From Acetobacterium tundrae (GTDB lineage: Bacteria; Bacillota; Clostridia; Eubacteriales; Eubacteriaceae), in assembly GCF_008086615.1 (NCBI RefSeq), contig NZ_RXYB01000011.1, positions 1-64,000 on the forward strand: a DNA stretch of 64,000 nucleotides, in the 5' to 3' direction. Made by a program: the position numbers and the translations under genes. This document shows, piece by piece, positions 16,754 to 25,385 of the stretch; positions within the stretch are counted from its first letter, which is position 1, and each line of letters begins with the position of its first letter. A model generated the notes under the pieces. It searched no databases and was not told the DNA's origin. It was given only the letters and a program-made list of their open reading frames with translations.

Positions 16754-17712
16754 TATGCCTGCACCTCCTTTTTCTTTTTAACAACACCATAAATTTTTTC
16801 CTTCGTGAAGCGATCTATTAAAGGGGTTGCAATATTCATGAGAAGAATCGAATAAGAACAGCCTTCTGGGTATCCGCCATATAAGCGAATAATCATTGTG
16901 ATTAAACCACATCCAAGGGCAAATATTATCTGACCTTTTGGGGTAACCGGTGAAGAGGCATAATCGGTTGCCATGAAGAAAGCACCCAACATGACACCAC
17001 CTGATACAATGTGTACCAGCGGATCCTGTCCAACTAAAACTGCAAAAGCGGCAACGGTTAAAAGATAAACCGTTGGTATCCGCCAGCTAATAATGCCTTT
17101 AAAAATAAGATATAACCCACCAACTAACAAGGCCAAAGCCGAGATTTCGCCAATACAACCGTAAACCCCGTTTAAGCCTGTAAATAAATCCAGTGTTGAT
17201 GGCATGTTTGTTAAATCGCCTGATTTAAGAAGAGCCAGCGGTGTTGCTGTTGTCACCGTATCATAAGCTGGAATATAGGCGGTACTGGTCATACGGGTCG
17301 GCCATGAAGCAAGCAAAAAAGCTCTTGCCGCCAAAGCAGGATTCATAAAGTTCTGACCCAATCCGCCAAAACATTGTTTTACAATTGCAATTGCAAAAAC
17401 AGATCCAATGACAGCAAGCCACCAAGGTGCATTAATTGGTAAATTAAAGCCCAGCAACACTCCGGTTACAACCGCACTCCAGTCATTAATAGTGACTGCT
17501 TTTTTAGATAATTTTTGAATAATTGCTTCCGTAGTCACTGCGGAAACAATACAAATTGCCACTAATGCCAATGCCCATACTCCAAAAACATATCCTGCAA
17601 CCGCCAACGCTGGCAGCAACGCAATCAAAACATTTTGCATAATACTTGCCGTTGAATGCTTTGCATGGATATGAGGAGATGAGGATATGGTAAGATTTAA
17701 GTTATTCATCAT
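16753..17712 (-). CDS. rnfD: Rnf complex membrane subunit D (covalent FMN)
   Basis: 319 residues with about nine to ten predicted membrane helices. QNFMNPALAARAFLLASWP and the TTATPLAL sequence near residue 156 are characteristic of the NqrB/RnfD family. The threonine in the latter is the likely FMN attachment site. RnfD is thought to contribute to the ion channel of the complex. The gene follows rnfC by 8 nt and overlaps rnfG by one base, indicating tight co-expression. Confidence 0.95.
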   Translation of the reverse strand: MMNNLNLTISSSPHIHAKHSTASIMQNVLIALLPALAVAGYVFGVWALALVAICIVSAVTTEAIIQKLSKKAVTINDWSAVVTGVLLGFNLPINAPWWLAVIGSVFAIAIVKQCFGGLGQNFMNPALAARAFLLASWPTRMTSTAYIPAYDTVTTATPLALLKSGDLTNMPSTLDLFTGLNGVYGCIGEISALALLVGGLYLIFKGIISWRIPTVYLLTVAAFAVLVGQDPLVHIVSGGVMLGAFFMATDYASSPVTPKGQIIFALGCGLITMIIRLYGGYPEGCSYSILLMNIATPLIDRFTKEKIYGVVKKKKEVQA

Positions 17713-17720
17713 AATTCCTC

Positions 17721-19052
17721 CTAATTTCCTTTTCTTCTCTGTGCAACAATCTCACGTTTAGCCACACGAATTGAAGAAACTAAGGTTCTTTTTGCAGGAC
17801 AGATATAGGAGCAGCTTCCGCATTCAATACAATCCATGATATGGTTTTCTTCACATTGTTTCCATTTGTTTTTCTGCGAATACTCTGCCAGATTAAGCGG
17901 TTCCAAATGAATGGGGCAGACACTTAAACATTTTCCGCAGCGAATACAATTCGATGGGATGGATACGTTGGCAAATTCTTTAGTTAAACATAAAATTCCC
18001 GAAGTCCCTTTGATTACCGGTACTTCAGTTTCGAATTGAGAAACCCCCATCATGGGTCCACCTGAAATAACTTTTTGGGGTTCAGAAATAAATCCACCAC
18101 ACTGATCAATGACGGACTGAAAGGATACACCAATTCGGATTGCAAGAGTCTGCGGATTTTTAATCGCATCTCCGGTACAGGTTAAAAGGCGTTTGTATAA
18201 TGGCATTCCGGTTGTCATAGACTCGGCTATCTGAGCAGCTGTTCCGACATTCATAACTACAACCCCGGCATCGGCTGGGAGTCCACCTGAAGGGACTTCG
18301 CGTCCGGTTATTGCTGTAATCAGTTGTTTTTCAGCTCCTTGAGGATATTTTGTATGTAGAGAATATATTTCCAAATTTAAATCGTTTCCAATCGCCTTAG
18401 TCAACGCTTGAATAGCTTCACCTTTATTATCTTCAATTCCAATAAAACCTTTTTCGACACCAACAGCTTTCATTGCAACTTTTAACCCTAGTACAATCTT
18501 TTCAGCTTGTGTCCGCATTAAATGATGATCTGCGGTTAAATACGGTTCACACTCCGCACCATTTAAAATAATAGAATCCACCTTTTTATCTGGTGGAACA
18601 GTTAATTTTACATGGGTTGGAAAGGTTGCTCCGCCCAGTCCGACAATGCCAGCATTCAAGATCATATTTTTGATGGACTCAGCATCCATTTTCTCCAATG
18701 ACCCATACGGTTTGATGCTGGGTTCAAGTATATCCAGTCCATCTGATTCAATAACTACAGACATGACCCGATCCCCAGATGGATGCGGTCTGACCTCTAC
18801 TGCAACAACCTTTCCAGAAACACTCGCATGTATTGGTACCGAAACAAAACCGTTTGGTTCCCCAATTTTTTGTCCAAGATAAACGTATTCACCTTTTTTC
18901 ACATTTGGAGTACACGGTGCCCCAATGTGCATCGACATGGGTATGGTCACCATTTTTGGTTTTTCACCAAATTCCAAGGGAACTGCAGCTGTACTTTCCT
19001 TTCCATAAGGCGGATGGATCCCTCCCCTAAAAGTTCCATGTTTTACATTCAT
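17721..19052 (-). CDS. rnfC: Rnf complex subunit C (NADH-binding)
   Basis: About 443 residues. The N-terminal part (HGTFRGGIHPPYGKE) begins the RnfC barrel. A flavin/NADH-binding region follows at about 130-300 (GIVGLGGATFPTHVKL; LNGAECEPYLTADHHLM). Two [4Fe-4S] motifs lie near the C-terminus (CIRCGKCLSVCP and CIECGSCSYICP). RnfC is the cytoplasmic subunit that reduces NAD+. It is the first gene of the operon. I chose the ATG at 19052 because the peptide from there matches family N-termini; an in-frame TTG at 19073 is the alternative. The RBS (GAGGGG) lies rather far upstream of the ATG. Confidence 0.95.
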   Translation of the reverse strand: MNVKHGTFRGGIHPPYGKESTAAVPLEFGEKPKMVTIPMSMHIGAPCTPNVKKGEYVYLGQKIGEPNGFVSVPIHASVSGKVVAVEVRPHPSGDRVMSVVIESDGLDILEPSIKPYGSLEKMDAESIKNMILNAGIVGLGGATFPTHVKLTVPPDKKVDSIILNGAECEPYLTADHHLMRTQAEKIVLGLKVAMKAVGVEKGFIGIEDNKGEAIQALTKAIGNDLNLEIYSLHTKYPQGAEKQLITAITGREVPSGGLPADAGVVVMNVGTAAQIAESMTTGMPLYKRLLTCTGDAIKNPQTLAIRIGVSFQSVIDQCGGFISEPQKVISGGPMMGVSQFETEVPVIKGTSGILCLTKEFANVSIPSNCIRCGKCLSVCPIHLEPLNLAEYSQKNKWKQCEENHIMDCIECGSCSYICPAKRTLVSSIRVAKREIVAQRRKGN

Positions 19053-19100
19053 TTTAATTTTAACACCCCTCAATCATGATTTTATAAGAACCATCTAGAT

Positions 19101-19116
19101 ATTTGTATATACAAAT
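19101..19116. promoter_or_regulatory. Perfect 16-bp palindrome upstream of rnfC
   Basis: ATTTGTATATACAAAT reads the same on both strands and sits about 50 bp before the rnfC start, within the expected promoter or leader. It has the symmetry of a dimeric repressor or activator site. Its centre could also double as a -10 box (TATATA). No regulator is assigned. Confidence 0.45.
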
Positions 19117-19230
19117 GCACTTTAAATATAAAAGCTAGTATTAATCAATGAACGCATTTTGATATATTATATATAAATGATTAGTTATTTAAGTTAATTT
19201 TAATTCATTAAACCGCCATCATTTTAGAAT

Positions 19231-19270
19231 AAAAAAAGGGTGGGAAACTCTATAAAAGAGCTTCCCACCC
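19231..19270 (-). terminator. Rho-independent terminator downstream of the rsgA remnant
   Basis: Arms GGGTGGGAA and TTCCCACCC (19238-19246 / 19262-19270), with an inner CTCT/AGAG pairing, form a long GC-rich stem. Read on the minus strand, seven T residues follow (19237-19231). It ends minus-strand transcripts before they reach the rnf promoter. Confidence 0.85.
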
Positions 19271-19451
19271 AGGAAACATATTTTTCTTGAAAACAGACTT
19301 TCATCTGTCCAACCGTATGTTAAATATTAAATTTGTACTCATTATACCTAACTTTGACAGTATTTGCAATCTTAAAATTTACAGCTCAGCAAAAAATTCA
19401 AAATATGATAAACTTTTATCCTTTTGCCAACAATCAAACTGAGATTGAAAC

Positions 19452-20114
19452 TCATCGTTTGTTTTTGTTTTTTACCTGTCTTTTGGCTTGTTTCATTTCA
19501 CCTTTGCTGCCAAACATTTTTTTAATTTTCTCCTCTTCCAATTGTCGCGAGTTCAGGCCCACGTATTCCATTTCTTTTTGCAGTTTACAATAATTTGCAA
19601 ATCGTTTTTCTGACAATATCCCCGTTTCGATGGCATTTTGCACTGCACAACCAGGTTCTCCGGTGTGGGTACAGTCTCGAAAGCGGCAATTCTCAGCCAA
19701 ACTCTCTATATCCTCAAAAAATTTAGCTAAATTTGCGCTATCTAAATGCAGTTCCCGCATACCAGGGGTATCGATGACAATCCCGCTATTTGGCAACAAC
19801 AGCAGTTGATGATGGGTTGTGGCGTGGCGCCCACGATCATCATTGCGAATGTTTTTGGTTTGAAGCACTTCTTCCCCCATGAGCCGATTGATGATGGTAG
19901 ATTTGCCCACCCCTGATGATCCAATAAAGGCAATTGTTTTTCCTAGTGTTAGGTAGTCAGCAATCTCATCATAGCCCCGATTATCCTTACTGGAACAGAC
20001 CACCACATCCGTTCCCACCCGGACACTGGAAATTTCATTCAGACGACGATTCAGGTCATCACATAAATCCGCCTTTTCTTTTATATTGATCTTATTGTAA
20101 ATGATTCTTTTCAA
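19452..20114 (-). pseudogene. rsgA: Ribosome-associated GTPase RsgA lacking its N-terminal OB domain
   Basis: 220 residues matching the GTPase and zinc-finger parts of RsgA, a circularly permuted GTPase that helps mature the 30S subunit. P-loop GSSGVGKST, switch region DDRGRHATTHH, G3 motif DTPGMRE and zinc ligands CRFRDCTHTGEPGC are all present. The reading frame begins right at the G4 region (NKINIKEKADLC), with only a TTG and no ribosome binding site. The 103 bp left before the upstream ABC gene cannot encode the missing OB-fold of about 100 residues. Family members are usually about 290-360 residues. It therefore looks 5'-deleted. A shortened functional protein translated from an internal start is less likely. 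A full copy would be expected elsewhere. Confidence 0.7.
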
Positions 20115-20217
20115 TTAAGTCAAGACAAATAAATGACATCTCTATGATTAATACTCTAAAGCTTAATTTTGTTTGATTAAATTTTTATTGTTTTCTGTAA
20201 ATATGGAATACATTAAT

Positions 20218-21954
20218 CTATACCGGTGCGAACTGACTATTATAAAGCCGTTCATAATAGCTTCCATTTTTTAATAACTGAAGATGTGTTCCACGCTCTA
20301 CAATGTTGCCATGATCAAGTACCAGGATCAAATCGGCGTCGCGTATTGTTGAAAGCCTGTGGGCGATCACAAAACTTGTCCGGCCTTTAATCATTTTCTC
20401 AAATGCTTTTTGGATATGGTTTTCTGTTCGGGTATCGATATTGCTTGTGGCTTCATCTAAAATAAGCATTGGCGGATCGACAAGCATGACTCTGGCAATG
20501 GTAAGAAGTTGTTTTTGTCCTTGTGATAAATTTTCACCTTCGTCAAAAATCAAGGTGTCGTAACCATTCGGCAAACATTTTATAAAGTCATGAGCCTCAG
20601 CCGCTTTAGCTGCAGCAATGATTTCTGCTTCCGTTGCATCCGGTTTACCATAGGAAATATTATCGCGAATACTACCTGCAAACAACCAAGTATCCTGTAG
20701 TACCATACCAAAATTACGCCGTAAGCTGTCACGCTTGATGGCGTTGATATTTGTGCCATCAACCGAAATAAAACCGCTGTCAACATCATAAAATCGCATT
20801 AGTAAGTTGACGAGGGTCGTCTTACCTGCACCGGTTTGACCAACGATGGCAATTCTGCTTCCTGGCTTTACATTAAGATTGAAATCAATAATCAGAGGCT
20901 GATCCGGGTGATATGAAAAGCTTACATGATTAAAGCTGATCTCACCCTGACTGTGTTTAAGTATGATGGCGTCTTTTGCATCCGGTTTTTCTGACGGCAT
21001 GTCAAGAATATTAAAGATACGTTGTGCTGATGCAACCCCGGATTGTACTTGTGTAAAGACTCCGGATAAATCGTTAAACGGTTTTGCAAAAAGGCTTGCG
21101 TAAATCAGGAAACTTGATAGCTCACCCACAGTGAGTTGGCCTGAAATTGCTAGTATGCTGCCGATGACACCGATGGCAGAAAAGGTAATATTATTGACAA
21201 GACGGGTTGTTGGTCCGGATAGCGAGCCATAGAACTGCGATTTTACACCGGAACGATATAATGCGGTGTTAATCTTCGCAAATTCTTCGAAAGAATGCGC
21301 TTCATAATTAAAAGCCTTAACGATTTTTTGTCCGCCAATCATTTCTTCAACATAACCGTTTAATTCACCCAAGCTTTTTGCCTGACCTTTAAACATTTGC
21401 TGTGAACGTGTGGTAATAAACCGGGCCACTAGAAAAGAAGCCGGAGCCGATAAAACAACAACCAGCGTCATCTCTGGTTTGATATACAACATGAATCCGA
21501 TCACTCCAATGATGGTAACAATCCCTGTAAGCAGCATTGCCCCTCCTTGGAGCATTCCATCTGAAATAGCGTCCATGTCATTGATAAAGCGGCTGATGGT
21601 ATCGCCATGAGAATGGGTGTCAAAGAATTTCAGCGGTAGCGTATTTATTTTGGCAATCAGTTGATGACGCATATCATTAACCGTTTGATAAGCTAAGCAA
21701 TTTGTTAAATAAGTTAACAGCCATACAAATATATTACTAACAATATAAATCAGCGCAAGCGCTATTAAAATATATTTTATACCAGCGAAGTCCACCGTGC
21801 CAATCCCGATCATATGATCGATGGACTTACCGATCAGTAGCGGTCCGATCAATGTCGAAACAACGCTTAAAATAGCAGCTATAAAAGATCCGATTGCGTG
21901 GCTTTTATACTTTTCGATGTATTTTAAAATTCGTGTAAACGTCGCTTTGTTCAT
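20218..21954 (-). CDS. ABC exporter half-transporter (second of a pair)
   Basis: 578 residues. Six membrane helices (about 1-320) precede an ATPase domain with Walker A GQTGAGKTT, signature LSQGQKQ, Walker B MLILDEA and the switch histidine in IAHRLST. This is the fused membrane-ATPase layout of multidrug or lipid exporters. Its ATG overlaps the stop of the upstream half-transporter gene by 4 bp, so they should form a heterodimer. Both catalytic glutamate positions should be compared, since this partner has the normal DEA while the other has DDS. The substrate is unknown. Confidence 0.92.
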   Translation of the reverse strand: MNKATFTRILKYIEKYKSHAIGSFIAAILSVVSTLIGPLLIGKSIDHMIGIGTVDFAGIKYILIALALIYIVSNIFVWLLTYLTNCLAYQTVNDMRHQLIAKINTLPLKFFDTHSHGDTISRFINDMDAISDGMLQGGAMLLTGIVTIIGVIGFMLYIKPEMTLVVVLSAPASFLVARFITTRSQQMFKGQAKSLGELNGYVEEMIGGQKIVKAFNYEAHSFEEFAKINTALYRSGVKSQFYGSLSGPTTRLVNNITFSAIGVIGSILAISGQLTVGELSSFLIYASLFAKPFNDLSGVFTQVQSGVASAQRIFNILDMPSEKPDAKDAIILKHSQGEISFNHVSFSYHPDQPLIIDFNLNVKPGSRIAIVGQTGAGKTTLVNLLMRFYDVDSGFISVDGTNINAIKRDSLRRNFGMVLQDTWLFAGSIRDNISYGKPDATEAEIIAAAKAAEAHDFIKCLPNGYDTLIFDEGENLSQGQKQLLTIARVMLVDPPMLILDEATSNIDTRTENHIQKAFEKMIKGRTSFVIAHRLSTIRDADLILVLDHGNIVERGTHLQLLKNGSYYERLYNSQFAPV

Positions 21955-23696
21955 AATAAAACCTCCTCACTTGAAAGCTGGGACAGACAGATCTCTTTAT
22001 AAACTTCACAGCTATCCATCAGTTCTTTATGTGAACCATAACCAACAATATGACGATCATCAAACACAATAATTTTATCCGCCTGCTTGATCGTACTGGC
22101 TCGTTGAGACACAATCAGAACCGTCATGTTTTGACTGCTTTTTTTAATAGCCAGTCTTAGGGCAGCATCTGTGGCAAAGTCCAGTGCGCTGGAAGAATCA
22201 TCCAATATCAAAATATCAGGCTTTGAAACCATCGCCCGTGCAATCGTTAAGCGTTGTTTTTGCCCCCCTGAAAAATTCAATCCGCCACGCGAAACATGGG
22301 TATTATAGCCTTCAGGAAGTTTTGAAATAAATTCATCGGCCTGGGCAATTTTTGCGGCTGTTATTACTTCTTCATCCGTGGCATCTTGTTTTCCCCAACG
22401 AATATTTTCAGCAATGCTGCCAGTGAACAGCATCATGTTCTGTGGAACGATCCCGATTTTCTCCCGAAGCTCATGCAACGGATAGTTTTTAACATTAATA
22501 CCATCAACAAACACCGCACCCTTTACCACATCGTAAAATCTGGGAATAAGGTTAACAAAAGTGGATTTTCCGGATCCAGTACTGCCGATCACGCCAATGG
22601 TCTCGCCTTTTTTGATGGTGACTGAAATATCCTCAAGAGCCATATTATCGATCTGATTGTAAGCAAAGGACACATTGCAGAATTGAATGGATGGGCTACT
22701 GTTACTCATCACTTGCGAAATCTGACTGGGATTGTCTGGAATGGAGGTATTAGCCGCCAACACTTCATTGATACGGCCAGCCGATGTCACGGCCTTGGTG
22801 AAGATAATCACCAAGTTCGACACGACGATCAGCGCGAGCAGTATCTGAGTAATATAATTGACAAAGGCAATGATTTCCCCCTGAGAAAGCGTTCCTGAAT
22901 TGATATGAAACCCGGCTGTCCATAATATCGCGATGATGGCAGCATTCATCACAAAGGATGTCAGCGGATTGAGTAATGCTGAGATTTTACCGACATGAAT
23001 GGCGACATCGGTTAGATCATCATTGGCATCATAAAATCGTTCCTTCTCATTTTCAATTCGGGCAAAGGCTCGGATTACTCTGACTCCAGAAAGATTTTCG
23101 CGTAAGATCAATGCCATTTTGTCAAGTTTCTGTTGATATTTACGGTACAGTGGTGATGATTTGCTGATAACAAGGTACAAGATCACAGCAAAAATAGGTG
23201 TAGCAGCTAAAAAAATCAGTGATAAACGAAAATCCATAATCATGGACATAATGATAGCCCCGATACAAATAAAGGGTGCGCGTATGACGAGACGTATCAG
23301 CATGGCAACCGCAAGTTGAAGTTGATTGACATCATTTGTAATGCGATTGATCAATGAAGATGTGCCAAATCGATCGATTTCCACATAAGAAAGCGATGAA
23401 ATATGTTTAAAAAGGGTATTTCTTAATGTTGTACCAAACCCCTGAGAGGTACGCGCCGCATAATATTGGCAGATCATCGAGCAGCAAAATCCTAATACTG
23501 CCATCAGAAGCATCACCCCTCCCATTTCAAGAACATAATCTTGATTATGTTGACCAACCCCATTGTTAATGATTAGTGCCATAATGGTAGGCAGCAGCAA
23601 CTCAAATATTGCCTCCAGCAACTTAAACGCCGGGCCAATGATACACTCTTTTTTATATGGTTTTAAAAAGACAGCAAGTTTGAACAAATTTATCAA
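21951..23696 (-). CDS. ABC exporter half-transporter (first of a pair)
   Basis: 581 residues with an N-terminal six-helix domain and an ATPase domain. Walker A is GSTGSGKST and the signature is FSGGQKQ. Walker B is ILILDDS, in which the catalytic glutamate after Walker B is replaced by aspartate. VSQRAST takes the place of the switch-histidine loop, so that histidine is missing too. Such a degenerate ATP site paired with a canonical one is typical of heterodimeric exporters such as the LmrCD/TM287-288 type. It is divergent from the LysR gene at 23843 and is probably under its control. The substrate is not evident. Confidence 0.92.
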   Translation of the reverse strand: MINLFKLAVFLKPYKKECIIGPAFKLLEAIFELLLPTIMALIINNGVGQHNQDYVLEMGGVMLLMAVLGFCCSMICQYYAARTSQGFGTTLRNTLFKHISSLSYVEIDRFGTSSLINRITNDVNQLQLAVAMLIRLVIRAPFICIGAIIMSMIMDFRLSLIFLAATPIFAVILYLVISKSSPLYRKYQQKLDKMALILRENLSGVRVIRAFARIENEKERFYDANDDLTDVAIHVGKISALLNPLTSFVMNAAIIAILWTAGFHINSGTLSQGEIIAFVNYITQILLALIVVSNLVIIFTKAVTSAGRINEVLAANTSIPDNPSQISQVMSNSSPSIQFCNVSFAYNQIDNMALEDISVTIKKGETIGVIGSTGSGKSTFVNLIPRFYDVVKGAVFVDGINVKNYPLHELREKIGIVPQNMMLFTGSIAENIRWGKQDATDEEVITAAKIAQADEFISKLPEGYNTHVSRGGLNFSGGQKQRLTIARAMVSKPDILILDDSSSALDFATDAALRLAIKKSSQNMTVLIVSQRASTIKQADKIIVFDDRHIVGYGSHKELMDSCEVYKEICLSQLSSEEVLL

Positions 23697-23803
23697 CCTC
23701 CATTTTAGAAAATATTAGAAATCTATTGCCTAATTTTAGTTTCCCGACTAAAATTATAACATGCAAACTCGCATATGAAAAATATCTATTTTGTATGGGT
23801 GAT

Positions 23804-23818
23804 ATACGAAAATCGTAT
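23804..23818. promoter_or_regulatory. LysR-type operator in the divergent promoter region
   Basis: The inverted repeat ATACGA-AAA-TCGTAT fits the T-N11-A palindrome of LysR-type regulators. It sits 25 bp before the LysR start codon and about 110 bp before the ABC gene start, the usual place for autoregulation and control of a divergent operon. Binding is inferred. Confidence 0.6.
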
Positions 23819-23842
23819 GGTATATATTTATTGGAGGTTTCT

Positions 23843-24712
23843 ATGGATATCAAGCAATTGAAGTACTTTCTTGCCATTGCTGAAGAAGGCCAAATAACTT
23901 CTGCAGCTAAAAAGCTTAATATGGCCCAACCGCCATTAAGTCATCAGCTTAAGCTATTGGAAGAAGAACTAGGAGTGAAACTTTTCGAGCGGGGTCCTCG
24001 GCATGTACAGCTTACTGATTCAGGAAAAATACTGATGAACCGAGCCCACCAGATTTTAGAGCTAACCAACTCAGTTGTAAAAGAAGTGACGGATTTGAGC
24101 AACGGATTACAGGGAACTTTATCCATCGGTACAGTTTCTTCCTCGGGAGCAACTCTGTTAAATGAAAGGATGTCGGAATTTCACAAGCAATATGACAATA
24201 TCAAATTTGAAATATTCGAAGGGAATACCTTTACTCTGATTGATTTGTTAAATAAAGGGATTATTGAAGTGGGCATTGTCAGAACACCCTTCAATGCTTT
24301 AAATTTCGAGTGTAAATATGCAAAAACAGAACCGATGATTGCAGCCATACCAAAAGAAATGAATTGGGAATCAAATAACATGACTCTATCCATCCGCGAA
24401 CTCAAAAACAAACCGTTGATCATTTACCGTAGATTTGAACAGCTCATTTGCGATACTTGTATGGAACACGGCTTTGCTCCGGAAATATTCTGTAAATGTG
24501 ATGACGCAAGAACAGCACTTTTATGGGCAAATGCAGGGACTGGAATAGCGATTATTCCCAAATCCGCATTTGAACTTGCAGCCAATAGTAATCTGGTTGT
24601 CAAAGAGATCAAAAGTGAAAAGTTGAAAACAAAAATAGCTGCAATATGGGTAAAAGATAGATATATTTCGCCACTTGCATCGAACTTTATCAAAAGCTTT
24701 GGAATCGTGTAA
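23843..24712 (+). CDS. LysR-type transcriptional regulator
   Basis: 289 residues. The LysR winged helix-turn-helix is at about 1-60 (MDIKQLKYFLAIAEEGQITS; AAKKLNMAQPPLSHQLKLLE). The periplasmic-binding-like effector domain lies at about 90-289, with GTLSIGTVSSSG and NAGTGIAIIPKSA as family landmarks. The ATG at 23843 has GGAGG 5 nt upstream, so longer in-frame starts are rejected. It is divergent from the ABC exporter pair, and LysR regulators often control the divergent gene. The effector is unknown. Confidence 0.92.
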   Translation: MDIKQLKYFLAIAEEGQITSAAKKLNMAQPPLSHQLKLLEEELGVKLFERGPRHVQLTDSGKILMNRAHQILELTNSVVKEVTDLSNGLQGTLSIGTVSSSGATLLNERMSEFHKQYDNIKFEIFEGNTFTLIDLLNKGIIEVGIVRTPFNALNFECKYAKTEPMIAAIPKEMNWESNNMTLSIRELKNKPLIIYRRFEQLICDTCMEHGFAPEIFCKCDDARTALLWANAGTGIAIIPKSAFELAANSNLVVKEIKSEKLKTKIAAIWVKDRYISPLASNFIKSFGIV

Positions 24713-24721
24713 TCGGTACAT

Positions 24722-24757
24722 AAAAAGCGACTAAATAATAGCATTTAGTCGCTTTTT
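24722..24757. terminator. Bidirectional terminator between lysR and kdpC
   Basis: A perfect 15-bp stem (AAAAAGCGACTAAAT / ATTTAGTCGCTTTTT) with a 6-base loop lies 9 bp after the lysR stop. It carries T-runs on both strands, so it can end both the lysR and the convergent kdp transcripts. Confidence 0.85.
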
Positions 24758-24810
24758 ATGTTTTTTATTTTACTTGATCTTCATTATTTTTGGCATCGAT
24801 TTTCTTTTTA

Positions 24811-25374
24811 TTATATTAATCCATCCAGTGCTAAATTCACTTTTAATACATTAACTCCAGATTCGCCCCAAAATCCAAGGAATCTCTCAGAAGTATATTT
24901 GTCTATGACTGATCTAACAGCAGCCTCATCGATTCCTCTCGCACTTGCAATACGCGCCACCTGATATTCAGCTGCTTCAGGAGAAATATTAGGATCAACT
25001 CCGCTTGCAGATGCTGTTACCAGGTCCATGGGAATATCTCCAATATTATTCTGATCGAGGGCATGCCACCCTGCCACACGTTCCTGCACCAGAGTATTTT
25101 GTTCTTCACTGGTTGGTGATAAATTAGATGCACCCATCGGTCTGCCAATTAAATATTCCGGATTGGTAAATTCCTGCCCAAGTAATGCAGACCCAACATC
25201 TATTTTTGTGCCATTTTCTTGTGTTATCGTAATAATGCTACCATTTGACTGATTTGGAAATACAATTTGTGCAATACCTGTCACAAAAATCGGATAAATA
25301 ACACCACAAAGTAACGTCATAACAATGAAACACACCAACACTGGTCGTAAATCTTTTCCAATTCTTTTCATCAT
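24811..25374 (-). CDS. kdpC: Potassium-transporting ATPase subunit KdpC
   Basis: 187 residues. A single N-terminal membrane helix (about 10-33) precedes an extracytoplasmic domain with the family sequences NPEYLIGRPMGASNLSP, ASASGVDPNISPEAAEYQVA and IDKYTSERFLGFWGE. KdpC stabilises the KdpFABC high-affinity K+ pump and supports its ATP affinity. It is the last gene of the kdp operon, 11 nt after kdpB, and ends before a bidirectional terminator. No kdpD or kdpE gene follows. Confidence 0.97.
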   Translation of the reverse strand: MMKRIGKDLRPVLVCFIVMTLLCGVIYPIFVTGIAQIVFPNQSNGSIITITQENGTKIDVGSALLGQEFTNPEYLIGRPMGASNLSPTSEEQNTLVQERVAGWHALDQNNIGDIPMDLVTASASGVDPNISPEAAEYQVARIASARGIDEAAVRSVIDKYTSERFLGFWGESGVNVLKVNLALDGLI

Positions 25375-25385
25375 ATCATTTCACC

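Larger units (their letters stand above)
19053..19451. other. Rnf operon upstream region (about 400 bp)
   Basis: It carries the rnf promoter side (19053-19230), the rsgA-side terminator (19231-19270) and an AT-rich spacer. A perfect 16-bp palindrome at 19101-19116 is the only striking element near rnfC. No conserved riboswitch or RNA gene was recognised. Confidence 0.5.
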
